Source: Symbiodinium natans (lineage: Eukaryota; Sar; Dinophyceae; Suessiales; Symbiodiniaceae). From it: 64,000 nt of DNA. Below are positions 44,155 through 53,600 of this stretch, piece by piece; positions within the stretch are counted from its first letter, which is position 1, and the number at the start of each line of letters is the position of its first letter. The stretch is taken from positions 124,001 through 188,000 of the forward strand of contig CAJNDS010000098.1 in NCBI GenBank assembly GCA_905221605.1, written 5' to 3'. The translations under genes were made by a program, and so were the position numbers. The notes under the pieces are model-generated. The model worked only from the letters and a program-made list of their open reading frames with translations, ran no database searches and was not told the DNA's origin.

Positions 44155-44517
44155 CTACTCTGCAGTCGTCAGCATGTCTTTGCAGTGACTGCACAAGCTC
44201 AACTTCTTTGGGAGATTTCTGGAAGTCTTCAAGACTCCACAGCTTTTGTGATGAAAACACTCACCATGACGCGTGACAAAGAGCTCTTGGGGTATCACAA
44301 CTTTCACATTGACACTCGAACGGGCTCCCATCGGCTCACGATTCACCGGCTCAGTGCTTGTTGACTTCAGCTCGCATTCCAGTCGAAGAATGTAGCGATG
44401 CATTGTCCACACCACCACAAGCATGGTACACTCCGGCATCAGTCCACACAGGAAAACGCAACCCATGATCACTTTTGACGCAAAGTCCTGTGAGCTCATC
44501 TCCAGAAGACTGTTCAT
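44155..44517 (-). CDS. Small membrane-anchor ORF with Cys/His tail (family member A)
   Basis: 120 codons from an ATG. A hydrophobic helix (IMGCVFLCGLMPECTMLVVV) is followed by a basic/polar linker and a C-terminal motif LFVTRHGECFHHKSC ... LSLCSHC. The order 'charged beta strand, G-E/D-x-F/Y-H-x3-C, about 15 residues, C-x2-C' is shared with the plus-strand ORF at 45,691-46,422, so these are two copies of one family. Just upstream, in another frame, a hydrophobic leader (NMTWATILLCCCLCIYRALS, 44,590-44,530) may be a displaced signal segment. Both copies lie amid copia fragments, suggesting a retroelement accessory gene, possibly at the env position. Function unknown. Confidence 0.45.
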   Translation of the reverse strand: MNSLLEMSSQDFASKVIMGCVFLCGLMPECTMLVVVWTMHRYILRLECELKSTSTEPVNREPMGARSSVNVKVVIPQELFVTRHGECFHHKSCGVLKTSRNLPKKLSLCSHCKDMLTTAE

Positions 44518-45252
44518 GATCCCTAGCCCAGCTCAAGGCCCGGTAAATGCACAAACAGCAGCATAGCAGGATGGTAGCCCAGGTCATGTTCGACATGCCA
44601 TAACTCTGGTACTGCGTTGTTTTGTGTTGTGTAGAGAACATGGCATTTACTAGGCCCCAGCGATTTTTTTTTTGCTGCGTTGACGCACGCTGGACAACAT
44701 TTCGAGTCTTGTTTTATGCACAGATTTGTTTTGGGGGCGTTCAGAATTCGGGGTTTAAAGGGTTGAGACCAAAATTGTTTGTGTGTGCGCTTTCTCCTTG
44801 CTTTGCCTTTTAATGAAACTTATGCTACGCTTGGCGTTGGGGGCCTGTACGAAATGGTTATTTGATCGCATAAAATGATTGAATTCTTGTATAGACAATT
44901 AAATACACAACACATTATTGGGCGAATTTCGGGTTGGTCAGTTTGCTGCGCTTGAATGGTTGTGACGTGGATATTAAAGCAGCAACAAACAACTAATTTG
45001 ACACCAATATGATACAACTGCAATCAATTAAGTCATCGTGATAATGCATTCACTCTGTCTGCTGCGGGATCTGATTACAAACAGATTTTAATAGTAGGAT
45101 CACAACTTACGCTCTGCGACTGCCTTGGCACAAGTCTCACGCACCCTTTTCTTTGGCTTTCTGTTTGGCTTCCAACCGCATCGTGAGAAGCGCAAGCAAG
45201 ACGGCTCGAAACGTTCAGCGTAACGTGCAAAAAGGGCCACCCTAAGCAAAAC

Positions 45253-45546
45253 ATGATTTGGAAGAGATGGGGAACACAGAATGTCCTTCGAGCCTCAGGT
45301 CTTGTGTATCCCGTAGATGTGTGGCTGTGCGCCACCGGCGTGTTGAGTCGAAGCGGTCTTCCAGTGTCAAAACGTCTCAGGTTCATGTGTTCACATCTCG
45401 AGTGCGCCCAGAAGCTTTTCGACATGTTTGGAAGTTGCAGTTGCCAGACACATGCCTCGTTCCATGACATTGACTACACAGCAACAGGGAGGTATAGCAA
45501 GGTGCTGGCAGAAGGGTTGGTCAAAGCCCTGAAAGCAACAAACTGA
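45253..45546 (+). pseudogene. 3' fragment of a copia polyprotein (end of the C-terminal domain)
   Basis: The frame aligns by eye with the extreme C-terminus encoded after the second copia element. LSRSGLPVSKRLRFM matches VGRDGLPIRKIWKLM. SCSCQTHASFHDIDYTATGR matches ACTCKGDHSRNFDLKATQHY. Then LAEGLVKAL matches FADVALESL. Conserved features are GLP, CxC, an H four residues on and a D-x-x-AT block. It ends in TGA, followed at once by a purine tract (gaaaggggga, 45,545-45,554) like a polypurine tract. RT and RNase H parts are absent, so this is a truncated copy in plus orientation. Confidence 0.55.
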
Positions 45547-45690
45547 AAGGGGGATCCGATTTGGTTTCATCTTACGCCACACATGATCAAGTCATGTGAG
45601 GAGTATAGTCAGAGTGCGTTTTGCACAGTGCGTTTGCACAGCACTTGCGATTCTTTGTAACGCAAGTTTTCTAGTTTTCCCTCGGGCGTC

Positions 45691-46422
45691 ATGGTTGCAC
45701 AGCCTTTGATGAGAGTGGCGATTTCAGTGGCCATTCTTGCGTTGATGAGCTCTGGAGTGGAGACTGCGAGGCCAGTAGAGCTTTGGGGAACCACCTTCAT
45801 GGGCAGCGAGCTTGTACAGATGTTTGCTAGTCCGACTTGGGATCCAGTATGGATCATCATCATCGGGTGCTTTGTCAACGGCATCTTGGTTGGTACGCTG
45901 ATCATGACATGCTGTTGTGCGTGGGCATTGTTTTTCCGGATGAGCTATGGGCAGCAAAGAGCTGCTACACAGAACCCGCCTCTGGATGATGACACGATGA
46001 AGCCACAAGGTGCCCAAAACAACTCTATGCCTGAGAGAAGTCAACAGATGAACCCTCGTGAGCCAGATGGTAAAAAGGAGGCATCGTCGTTGAGAGCGAG
46101 ATCGAAGGCAGCTGGTGCAAGGGAGAAGCATGCAAGTTCCAGCTGCAAGGATAGAGTGGACAAGCGCATCTTTGCTTCTGAATCTCAGGGCATCTTTCAT
46201 CACGATCAGACGTGTCATCGCATGGAGGGATCATGGCGAACTATGTGGCAGTGTGGGAACTGTAAGCCAGAGCCGGGCAATACAGAACTGTGTGTGTTCC
46301 CGTCCGGGGACAAATATCACAGTGTGTACTGCAAGCATGTGGCGGCCGTTACCTCCAACCCGACATGCATCACTCCGTGTTCGACATGTGTGACAGGGAA
46401 CAGACCTCTGAGATTGGAGTGA
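45691..46422 (+). CDS. Membrane-anchor ORF with Cys/His tail (family member B)
   Basis: 243 codons from ATG. There is an N-terminal hydrophobic segment (LMRVAISVAILALMSSGVET) that could be a signal peptide, then a strong transmembrane helix (IIIIGCFVNGILVGTLIMTC). A Ser/Arg/Lys-rich linker of about 80 residues follows, then a Cys/His-rich end: FHHDQTCHRM, WQCGNC, FPSGDKYHSVYCKHV and CITPCSTC. The last block matches the end of the minus-strand ORF at 44,155-44,517. It sits 144 bp after the plus-strand copia 3' fragment, and a purine tract follows it (46,473-46,482). Its place just before a possible LTR suggests an envelope-like or other accessory retroelement gene. Function unknown. Confidence 0.5.
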   Translation: MVAQPLMRVAISVAILALMSSGVETARPVELWGTTFMGSELVQMFASPTWDPVWIIIIGCFVNGILVGTLIMTCCCAWALFFRMSYGQQRAATQNPPLDDDTMKPQGAQNNSMPERSQQMNPREPDGKKEASSLRARSKAAGAREKHASSSCKDRVDKRIFASESQGIFHHDQTCHRMEGSWRTMWQCGNCKPEPGNTELCVFPSGDKYHSVYCKHVAAVTSNPTCITPCSTCVTGNRPLRLE

Positions 46423-46471
46423 TCATCTGAAGATGTCGTCATCTGAGAGTGAGGTGAGACAAAAAGATCAT

Positions 46472-46486
46472 CCCGAAAGGGGGTGT
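46472..46486 (+). other. Possible polypurine tract and LTR start
   Basis: 'cgaaagggggtgtgaaaatc' resembles a polypurine tract followed by TGTG, as at the start of a copia LTR. A second LTR copy was not found in the window, so it remains a suggestion. Confidence 0.3.
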
Positions 46487-46942
46487 GAAAATCTGTGTAT
46501 AGACACGTCTGCGGGATGCCTTTTTGGCCAAGGCGCATGTTTGACGTGCTTACTGTATGTCCGGGACGTACAGGTCTTCCCTGAACAGTCGAGCATGTTT
46601 TTCCTTGAGATTTTGTTTTGTAGGAGAAGTGAGCTTGCGTAGGTGGCGTCAACTGGGTTTTTCCAGTTTTACTTTTGACTCTTGGCTCAAGGTCAAGAGA
46701 GCTGAGAAAGCACTAAGAAGGCAGGACAACTGCACGTCGCTTTGTGTGACCGAGAAAGTGCTGTGCAAGTGCGAAGCTGTGTGTAGGTTGGGTTTGTGCT
46801 GTTTAGAAACTTTTACAATATCATATGAGCTTGGGGTCTTGGGGCGTTGAATGTTTTAAATTGTTTATGTTGGGTTTTTTGGTGATTAAGGCTTGTTTTT
46901 GTGTGTGATATTAAAGGCTTTTTCGTTAGAAATGCTTTTGGG

Positions 46943-47293
46943 TCAATTTTTACAAGGGAGGCGACCCGAGGCACCACTGCGGCAGACCGCTGTTTTACAG
47001 CCGACGTCCGCAAGAAACACAGGTATGACGAATGTCGCCGCCCAGTAGGTCTTTGGCAATTCGAACGTACGTCCATCTCCAAGCCTCAGATACCTCTCTG
47101 CAGATCGCATCAACGCCTCCCACTCAAGATCAGATTTTGTACATCTTTGCACAAAGTTCCGCAGTGGCGATCCTGAAGAGCAAGGCGTGGACACGTGAAC
47201 GTGGATCCAAAGCCCTCTGCTCTTCCAAGCAGTGATGACCTTGATGGTTTCTGCCAACACTCTTGAGGTCTCGGCATTGGCTGTGATCCCGCA
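46943..47293 (-). pseudogene. C-terminal domain of copia element 1, cut off by a stop
   Basis: This continues in the same frame as the 913-codon RT ORF after its TAA at 47,296-47,294. It contains SRVLAETIKVITAWKSRGLW and HVSTPCSSGSPLRNF, then FELPKTYW. The second copia element has the corresponding VERVMSAMNVAREWGMK, WSSTPCTGGSPYQRR and IEWPQRCAYW. Just before the stop the RT ORF ends AVLEVFCSEDSALCQVCESL, which looks like a methyltransferase motif-I region. The stop separates motif I from the TPC motif in this copy, so the domain cannot be made whole by simple translation. Confidence 0.6.
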
Positions 47294-50035
47294 TTACGGC
47301 ACCCCAAGTGATTCACACACCTGACACAGGGCCGAATCCTCACTGCAAAACACCTCCAGCACTGCCACTTCATCAGATTCCTTCATGCTCTCTGGAGAAA
47401 CTCGCAGCTGTGACAACATGTACAACGCCTCCACATGTCCATCTTGTGTGATGAAGCCTAATCGCGTTCTGTGTTCTTGGAAGAGTCGAGTTCCGAGATT
47501 TTTAGTGTAGAGATCAGCAGCATTCTCCTCGCCTCTCAGCCAACGCAACTTGAGCCGACCTCTCAAGAGATGTTCTCTCATCCATGCCAATCGGATCTCC
47601 ACATGCCGCGAACGCTTAGGGACGTCTTCTGCATGAGTGACATCCAACGCTGCCTGACTGTCCGTCAACAGTTCAGTGTAGATCTTGTCATGCTGTTCTT
47701 CACCACCTTCGTCCTCTGCATGGGCACTCATCTGCACATCAATTGAACCTTGAAGTTCACCAAAGGCAGTGAAGACACGATCAAGCAAGTGCAAAAATCC
47801 GATTGTCTCCTGTGCAGCATACTGCAACGCATGAAGCTCAGCCTCACAAGATGACAAGCACACCACTCCTTGCACTTTCGCGATCCCTCGCACAAGACCT
47901 CCTCCAAAACAGATGGCTCCACCTGTGATCCCTCTTCTGCCGATGAACCTGTATGGAGCATGAGACGCATCTGCAAAGACATGCACACCATTCCGCAGCA
48001 CATCTTCGGAACATTCCAAGAACTCACCACTCAACTCCGATGACGGCAAGCGCAGTACAACATGTCTGTCGGTGTAGAGATAACGTAGAAGTGCCCTCAA
48101 CGCCGCCTCGGTGCTCTGTGTCGGCGCAGCTTGTTGCGTACTGATGAGTCCAATCATCAGTTTCAGATCTTGCCTTGTCTGGGCATACCAGAGAACCTTT
48201 CCAAGCACTCTGCGGAATCTGCTGTAGGCCTCCGACGTCAAAACCGGTGCACCTGTTTTCTCCAGTAGACCTGCTAGGTCTGGAACGGCAGTTGTGCCCT
48301 TTTGGATGCCAAACGCATCGAAGCAGGATTGCAAGTATTCAGGCTTCACACCTACCTCGACTGCACTCTGCCCCGGCCACCGACGAATGCACCGACCAAT
48401 GAACTCAACCATGCCGCCACCTTGACTGGATGTCTTCACCCTACCTGTCACCTTTACGGTTACTCGCTTCCCGATGGCACTCAAGACCAAGTCTTCAGCC
48501 CACTGATCATCAGTGACGATTAGCAAATCGTCCACGTAGCATACGATCATCACTCTGCTTGATCTATCCTTGTGCCACACAACACCCGCAAAGAGACATG
48601 GTTCACGTGCATCACTCAACAGACCTAGTGGACGGATCAACGACGAAAGAAGCTTAAGCCATGCCAACGAAGCATCCCGCAGTCCATTCAATGCGCAATA
48701 CAGGAAGAAGAAGATAGCCTGGCCATCTTCCGAACTGATGCTCAGCGGTAGCTTCAACACAACGGGATTCGACTTGGTGTCCAACGGTGAGTTCATGAAA
48801 GCATGCCCAATGTCTGCCGCACAACCTTGCATGTCACGCGTGGCCATGAAGATCAAGGTGAGCATCATGGCATCATGGCTTGGGGTTGGTGAGCTAAACC
48901 CTTGCTTTCTTGCCGAGCCATGTGCAAGGTCCTTTGCCACAATGCGACACCTGACGCGAGTGGGATTCTTTCTGGCACAAACCCATCGAGCGGGTATTAG
49001 TCTCAGCGATGGGTTCTTAGCCTTCAGGATCTTCACTTCATGCTCAAGGATTGCTCTGCCTGTCTGACAACGCTCTAAGTTGGTGAGTTCCTCTTGCATC
49101 CCGGAGAATACAAGATCTCCCGGCAGTTCCTCCAGCGTACTGTCGTCTACTCCGGCATCAGGCTTCCAAATCAACACGCGACGTCCTCCCAACATGAAAC
49201 TCTCACTCTTCGCGTCCTGACTTCCATCTCGGAATCGAATGCTGTTCACCTCCACATCAAACATGCTCGGACTTGTCACAACGTCGCTCAGCAGAACACT
49301 TTCACATGCGTTGCTGGACCAGCACAAGCCCTCGAGTCGTCTCGGCTCCTGGGGTCCTGAGGCTCGAATCTCATCTTCAAGATCAACAAGCTCAACATCA
49401 GGATGCCTCTTCACCCCCTTTTGCTCTGGTACCCTTGGGCCTGATCCTTGCTCGTCCACTTGCATGTGCTCGGATGACTTGGCGGGCCTGCGCTGTAGCA
49501 GTGAAGGTCGTGATGATGCTGATGGCGATGCTGGCTCAACTACCCGCACACGCTTCAACTCTGGCTCATCACCTGTACTCCCGGAAGCAACACCACGAGT
49601 CGACACCTCTCCACCTGAGCGCTGCTCTCTCTCTGGTCGTGGTTCATGTTCAGAAGATGACGGTGGGCGCCCCGCCATTGGTGCAGGGATCCCCACCGGA
49701 ATCGGCATCACTTCCTCTCGACCTTCGTCCTTCAACACCAATCTCCGCTCATCACTCTCAACATTGGTCTCAAACTGCTGGGACCTTCCTGCCTCAGCCG
49801 ATCCACTTCCGGCTTCACGTGATGCATCCAAAGGTGGCTGCATAGCCACTCTAGCACCATCAGATGCCATGGACTCTGTCAACCAGCGTTCATACCTCCG
49901 ATGACAGGCTCTCGTATGCGCACCGCCCAGTCTACGCCCATGTCGTGCATTGTCACACGCTGAGCATCCTTCCGTGTATCCATGAGTTCTCACCCACTGA
50001 GCTGGAGGACCTGACGCTGGGGCTCTCAGTGACAC
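47294..50035 (-). CDS. Ty1/copia element 1: C2HC finger, reverse transcriptase, RNase H
   Basis: 913 codons; the frame opens at a GTG and overlaps the upstream gag-pol ORF by 10 bp in the -1 frame. Residues 11-50 hold GPPAQWVRTHGYTEGCSACD and a C2HC finger (C24, C27, H40, C44). The RT starts around residue 345 (ARWVCARKNPTRVRCRIVAK), with an Asp at ADIGHAF and the YVDD box at residues 500-503 (48,538-48,527). RNase H has catalytic-type acidic residues in HVFADASHAP, SSCEAELHAL and ELLTDSQAAL. The C-terminus runs into a methyltransferase-like motif and stops at TAA 47,296-47,294. Coding frame and active sites are intact, but the element cannot make one polyprotein without a frame change. Confidence 0.85.
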   Translation of the reverse strand: MSLRAPASGPPAQWVRTHGYTEGCSACDNARHGRRLGGAHTRACHRRYERWLTESMASDGARVAMQPPLDASREAGSGSAEAGRSQQFETNVESDERRLVLKDEGREEVMPIPVGIPAPMAGRPPSSSEHEPRPEREQRSGGEVSTRGVASGSTGDEPELKRVRVVEPASPSASSRPSLLQRRPAKSSEHMQVDEQGSGPRVPEQKGVKRHPDVELVDLEDEIRASGPQEPRRLEGLCWSSNACESVLLSDVVTSPSMFDVEVNSIRFRDGSQDAKSESFMLGGRRVLIWKPDAGVDDSTLEELPGDLVFSGMQEELTNLERCQTGRAILEHEVKILKAKNPSLRLIPARWVCARKNPTRVRCRIVAKDLAHGSARKQGFSSPTPSHDAMMLTLIFMATRDMQGCAADIGHAFMNSPLDTKSNPVVLKLPLSISSEDGQAIFFFLYCALNGLRDASLAWLKLLSSLIRPLGLLSDAREPCLFAGVVWHKDRSSRVMIVCYVDDLLIVTDDQWAEDLVLSAIGKRVTVKVTGRVKTSSQGGGMVEFIGRCIRRWPGQSAVEVGVKPEYLQSCFDAFGIQKGTTAVPDLAGLLEKTGAPVLTSEAYSRFRRVLGKVLWYAQTRQDLKLMIGLISTQQAAPTQSTEAALRALLRYLYTDRHVVLRLPSSELSGEFLECSEDVLRNGVHVFADASHAPYRFIGRRGITGGAICFGGGLVRGIAKVQGVVCLSSCEAELHALQYAAQETIGFLHLLDRVFTAFGELQGSIDVQMSAHAEDEGGEEQHDKIYTELLTDSQAALDVTHAEDVPKRSRHVEIRLAWMREHLLRGRLKLRWLRGEENAADLYTKNLGTRLFQEHRTRLGFITQDGHVEALYMLSQLRVSPESMKESDEVAVLEVFCSEDSALCQVCESLGVP

Positions 50036-53000
50036 AGGTCACTTGCTGAAGGCAACTGGGGGCCTCCACCAAGAGTTCCAACGATGCCCTCAACAAGTTC
50101 CAGACGCCATGTCAAGGGTACACAAAGTTTCACCGACGTAGCTGCGAATGTCTTTAGCACCAACTGTCCCTCGACTCGGATGAGCGCTCGAACTTTGATG
50201 GCCTGTGACCCAAGGATGGGATGGAGGAAGGCACTTTCGGTGAACCTGGGAAGGTTAGGGGCGAGATCCTTGATTGATTGGGGAAGTTCTGCTAGGACTA
50301 TGGCTCCAAACAAAGTGAAGGGTCCTTTTGGACTGGGCCTCCCAAGCACAAGATCACAAGGTGCCATGTCACTCCCGTGCGCTTTAGAGAATCTGTTCAA
50401 ACTTCCACACACGTAGCACAACGCACTGGCAAATCCTCCATGGTTGTAGCACAAGTCAAGCCCTTCCTGATTGAGATCTGACCTCAACGTCTGCAAGGAC
50501 TCCTTAATCCTGCGCACACCACGTTCTGCCACTCCGACTGCTTCATGATGCTGGGGTCCTGCCTTTCGAACTTGGAAGGAGAATTCGCCAGAAGCCCCTG
50601 TGATCAAATCGGACACTGCCCCTTCAGCATCTGTGATCAACAACACCGAAGAGGAGCCTGACTCCAGACCAAACTCACGCAGCCATTTCACGATCTCTGT
50701 ACGCGTCGCTACAAGATCCCCTGATGTCAAGATAGCACCAGTCATCATGCTCATGCGCTCGACAAGTACCAACACCCTCAGGTTGTCTGCTCGGACCTGC
50801 CTGTGATCTTCACCCGTGGACGACAAGTAGAAGAAATCTGCCACGACTTCACTTTCAAGTCTTCCGTTCACACGCTTGCGATGCTGAAAGACCGTTCTGG
50901 CAACTTGACAGTGCCTACAGCCAGGATGATATGGTGTGTGTCCTTGCAATCGATGCTGTGCCAACTCTGCTTGTGTCGACCGTGTCACAGGCGCTACAAG
51001 AACCCCACCTTCAGCGGATATCGAGGAGAGGGAAAGTTCGACTTCGTTCGAAGAACCCTGGGAGGGCTTCAACAGTGGTTTCAACCTCAACCAGGGAACA
51101 TTTCCAAACAGTGTGACCTCTTTGGCTGTCAGGCCTGCAGAGGTGGCAAGCGCAATCCCGGCACAATTTTGAGAAAAACTCCAACCGCGAAAACAAAGCA
51201 TGGTCGTGGAAATAATGTTGTGGTTCGTGTCTCCTACCCAAACATTCATGCTTGCTGCATGCCACGTGTTCTCTCCACTCCCGTTCTCGAGCAGGAGTTC
51301 GACGGATATCGTCCGTTCACCAAGCATTCGCACAGAGCTGCCGTTCGCTGCAGAAAACTCTTGCCCCACATGCTGTCTCTTCGAGTCATCAACGTAGACT
51401 CCAAACATCTCTGCATACTTCAGACTCAGCACTGTCACCCCTGCCCCGCTGTCCAGCAACCACCATTCCCCATCTCTCGCTTCTGCTCTCAGTCCAGCGA
51501 TCACGAGTGGTTCCAGACAAACAGGCTGTTCAACAGGCAACACCGCGCTCAACTGCAAACTCTCTCCTACGCTCTCGTCAGCAGCAGCGGTGTTCCAGAT
51601 CTCATCTGTCCATTGCTCATCCCAACCGTTGCTCCAGCCCTCATCCCACACAAACGCACCCCAGCCCTCATCGACCTGCGGATGCTCAGGCACTGGCGGC
51701 AAAGATTCCACTAATTCAAACATCTTTCCTTTCTTGCCCTTTCCAGGACCTTTTGCTCCCTTTTCTTTGCCCTTTGCCTTTCCTTTTCCTTTATCCTTTC
51801 CTTTTCCATCTTTGCCTTTTCCTCGTTCCTTTCCTTTCTCCTTTCCTTTTCCCTTTCCAGAGGATGAGGCTGAGCCGTGGGCTTTACTGCAATGCGCGCT
51901 GATGTGTCCTAGTTCCCCACAAGAAAAACACTTCACCTTGGACATGTCTGTGCTACAGTTTTCTGTCTTGTGATTCTTCCTACCACAACGACCACACCGT
52001 TCAGCACTTACCGCAGAAACTGACACATCATGCCATGCACCGTCATGCTCAGGCCATGCACACTCATACTGTCCGTCATCGTCCCATGCTGTCATATCAA
52101 ACACCTCATACACTTGTTGCTTCTTTCCTGGTGACAAGTTCAGATCCAAGAAGAGTCTCTGTTGACGCTCAAAACGAAGAGCTGCACTCCGACATGACTG
52201 ATACGTTTCTGCTCCCGAGTGATGCAAAACGTACTTCTTCGCTTCTTCTGGCAAACTCCGCAGCAAAATCACAAGCATGTCTCCATCTCCGATGCTCAAC
52301 CCTTGCCTGTCTAGTGCTGTTGGCAGCGTGCCCAACAGCTTGGCGTAACGTGACACCTCTATGTCGATCTTTCTGATCACATCACCGACCATCGTAGCTG
52401 CATTCATTTCTGAATTTCTCAAGGCGAATATCCTGTGCAACAGTTCCGACCGCATCGACAAGGCCTCTGCTCTGCTGCGCAACGAAAACTGCTGAGCCAG
52501 CTGCCTAAGCAGCTCGTACCCACAGTTCACATTCCCCAAACTTCTGGCTGGATCTGCAAGAGACCCATCAAGTGGCAAACCTTCGCTGAACGCCTGTATC
52601 ATGAGGGTTGCCCTAGCATGGTCCAAGAAAGCTGCTTTCAACAAGCCATACAGCCTCACCGACCGTGTCTTCTGCTCTTCATTCAACGAATGTTGCCAAA
52701 TCGTATCTGGCCAAACGGAATCTCCTGTCGCAGTCTCCGCATACGACTTCGGGCGTCCTTCAAGCCATGCAAGGACCTTCACATGATCACTCTCAAGCGT
52801 CTCTCTCGTGATGATGTGGAACGAACTACCAGAGTCAATCAACCAGTAAACGCGATCATCTGAAGGAAAACTAACCACCTGGTTCGTGAGCATCATACCG
52901 AAGTGATATCCTTCCAGAAACGTCTTGATTGATGACTGTGCTTTTCCACTGCCTTTGGTTGTGGGCTGCGCTGCTGCTTTCGCCGATGTAGACGATGAAG

Positions 53001-53229
53001 ACGATGGTGCCTCTGGCGTCGTAACGGCCTGGCTCGTCGCCGCTGCGGCTTTGTCTTTCGGAGGTGCCCAGCAGTCGCGTGTTTGCAGACTACGTAGTGT
53101 CGCTTCAAAGTTGGGCAGCGCTGGCGAGCGTTGTGTTTGCAGAAGAGATAGGCATGTGTGTGCGTGAGATTGGCAGATCGACACATGTTTTGGTGGAAGT
53201 GTGCTTTGAAACCACCACATCAGCATCAC
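50026..53229 (-). CDS. Ty1/copia element 1: gag, zinc knuckles, protease, integrase
   Basis: 1,067 codons. Residues 1-50 look non-genuine (upstream read-through). Residues 126-147 contain a first protease-like motif (VYWLIDSGSSFHIITRETLE) before gag. Gag-like helical region about 155-380 (WPDTIWQHSLNEEQKTRSVR). CCHC knuckles at C412-C415-H420-C425 and C434-C437-H442-C447. Gly/Lys-rich segment 459-502. Protease at D593 (WWLLDSGAGVTVLS). Integrase zinc-binding H759, H764, C771, C774 and DDE core D798 (VVADFFYL), D867 (LLITDAEG), E902 (GVAERGV). It ends in TGA at 50,028-50,026, and the rest of pol continues in another frame. The order gag-PR-IN-RT-RH is copia type. Probably intact until recently. 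Confidence 0.85.
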   Translation of the reverse strand: MMLMWWFQSTLPPKHVSICQSHAHTCLSLLQTQRSPALPNFEATLRSLQTRDCWAPPKDKAAAATSQAVTTPEAPSSSSSTSAKAAAQPTTKGSGKAQSSIKTFLEGYHFGMMLTNQVVSFPSDDRVYWLIDSGSSFHIITRETLESDHVKVLAWLEGRPKSYAETATGDSVWPDTIWQHSLNEEQKTRSVRLYGLLKAAFLDHARATLMIQAFSEGLPLDGSLADPARSLGNVNCGYELLRQLAQQFSLRSRAEALSMRSELLHRIFALRNSEMNAATMVGDVIRKIDIEVSRYAKLLGTLPTALDRQGLSIGDGDMLVILLRSLPEEAKKYVLHHSGAETYQSCRSAALRFERQQRLFLDLNLSPGKKQQVYEVFDMTAWDDDGQYECAWPEHDGAWHDVSVSAVSAERCGRCGRKNHKTENCSTDMSKVKCFSCGELGHISAHCSKAHGSASSSGKGKGKEKGKERGKGKDGKGKDKGKGKAKGKEKGAKGPGKGKKGKMFELVESLPPVPEHPQVDEGWGAFVWDEGWSNGWDEQWTDEIWNTAAADESVGESLQLSAVLPVEQPVCLEPLVIAGLRAEARDGEWWLLDSGAGVTVLSLKYAEMFGVYVDDSKRQHVGQEFSAANGSSVRMLGERTISVELLLENGSGENTWHAASMNVWVGDTNHNIISTTMLCFRGWSFSQNCAGIALATSAGLTAKEVTLFGNVPWLRLKPLLKPSQGSSNEVELSLSSISAEGGVLVAPVTRSTQAELAQHRLQGHTPYHPGCRHCQVARTVFQHRKRVNGRLESEVVADFFYLSSTGEDHRQVRADNLRVLVLVERMSMMTGAILTSGDLVATRTEIVKWLREFGLESGSSSVLLITDAEGAVSDLITGASGEFSFQVRKAGPQHHEAVGVAERGVRRIKESLQTLRSDLNQEGLDLCYNHGGFASALCYVCGSLNRFSKAHGSDMAPCDLVLGRPSPKGPFTLFGAIVLAELPQSIKDLAPNLPRFTESAFLHPILGSQAIKVRALIRVEGQLVLKTFAATSVKLCVPLTWRLELVEGIVGTLGGGPQLPSASDLCH

Positions 53230-53600
53230 TGAAGAGCAGTTCTGAGCATGAGGGTGACGCTGTGTACATGTGTAGGGCTAGGTTTGAAGCCGTCATTTCC
53301 AATCAGATCAAGCACAATTTACTGAACATCAACTTACTTTGTCAAAATGGAGGTTGGGAGCCAGCAATGTGCGACCAGCAGGGCGTAATTACCGTCCGAA
53401 AGCACGGCGTAACGCTCAGACCAACCATGCTTCAGTTAGTTGGCTTGCGTCAGTTCGGAATGACCATTCTTTAGTGCTGAAATCGCAGGATTTGATCGCC
53501 AAAACGGAACAGTTTTCGTCGAAGTCGGGTGATTTTCATCGTTCGACTTCGAATCGAGGTCATCGCAGCTCTGCGAGAGTGTGTGTAGCCCGAAAACCAA
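53230..53600. other. Junction between two oppositely oriented retroelements
   Basis: Element 1 starts on the minus strand at about 53,229 and remains of element 2 begin on the plus strand near 53,600. A 5' LTR of either element should lie here, but I could not recognise matching ends elsewhere in the window. Confidence 0.3.

Noticed and set aside
46677-46695. Possible spliced-leader relic (ttggctcaag)
   Set aside because: Only 10 nt match the end of the dinoflagellate spliced leader; the preceding bases do not. A shorter match also occurs at 59,636. Compatible with chance.
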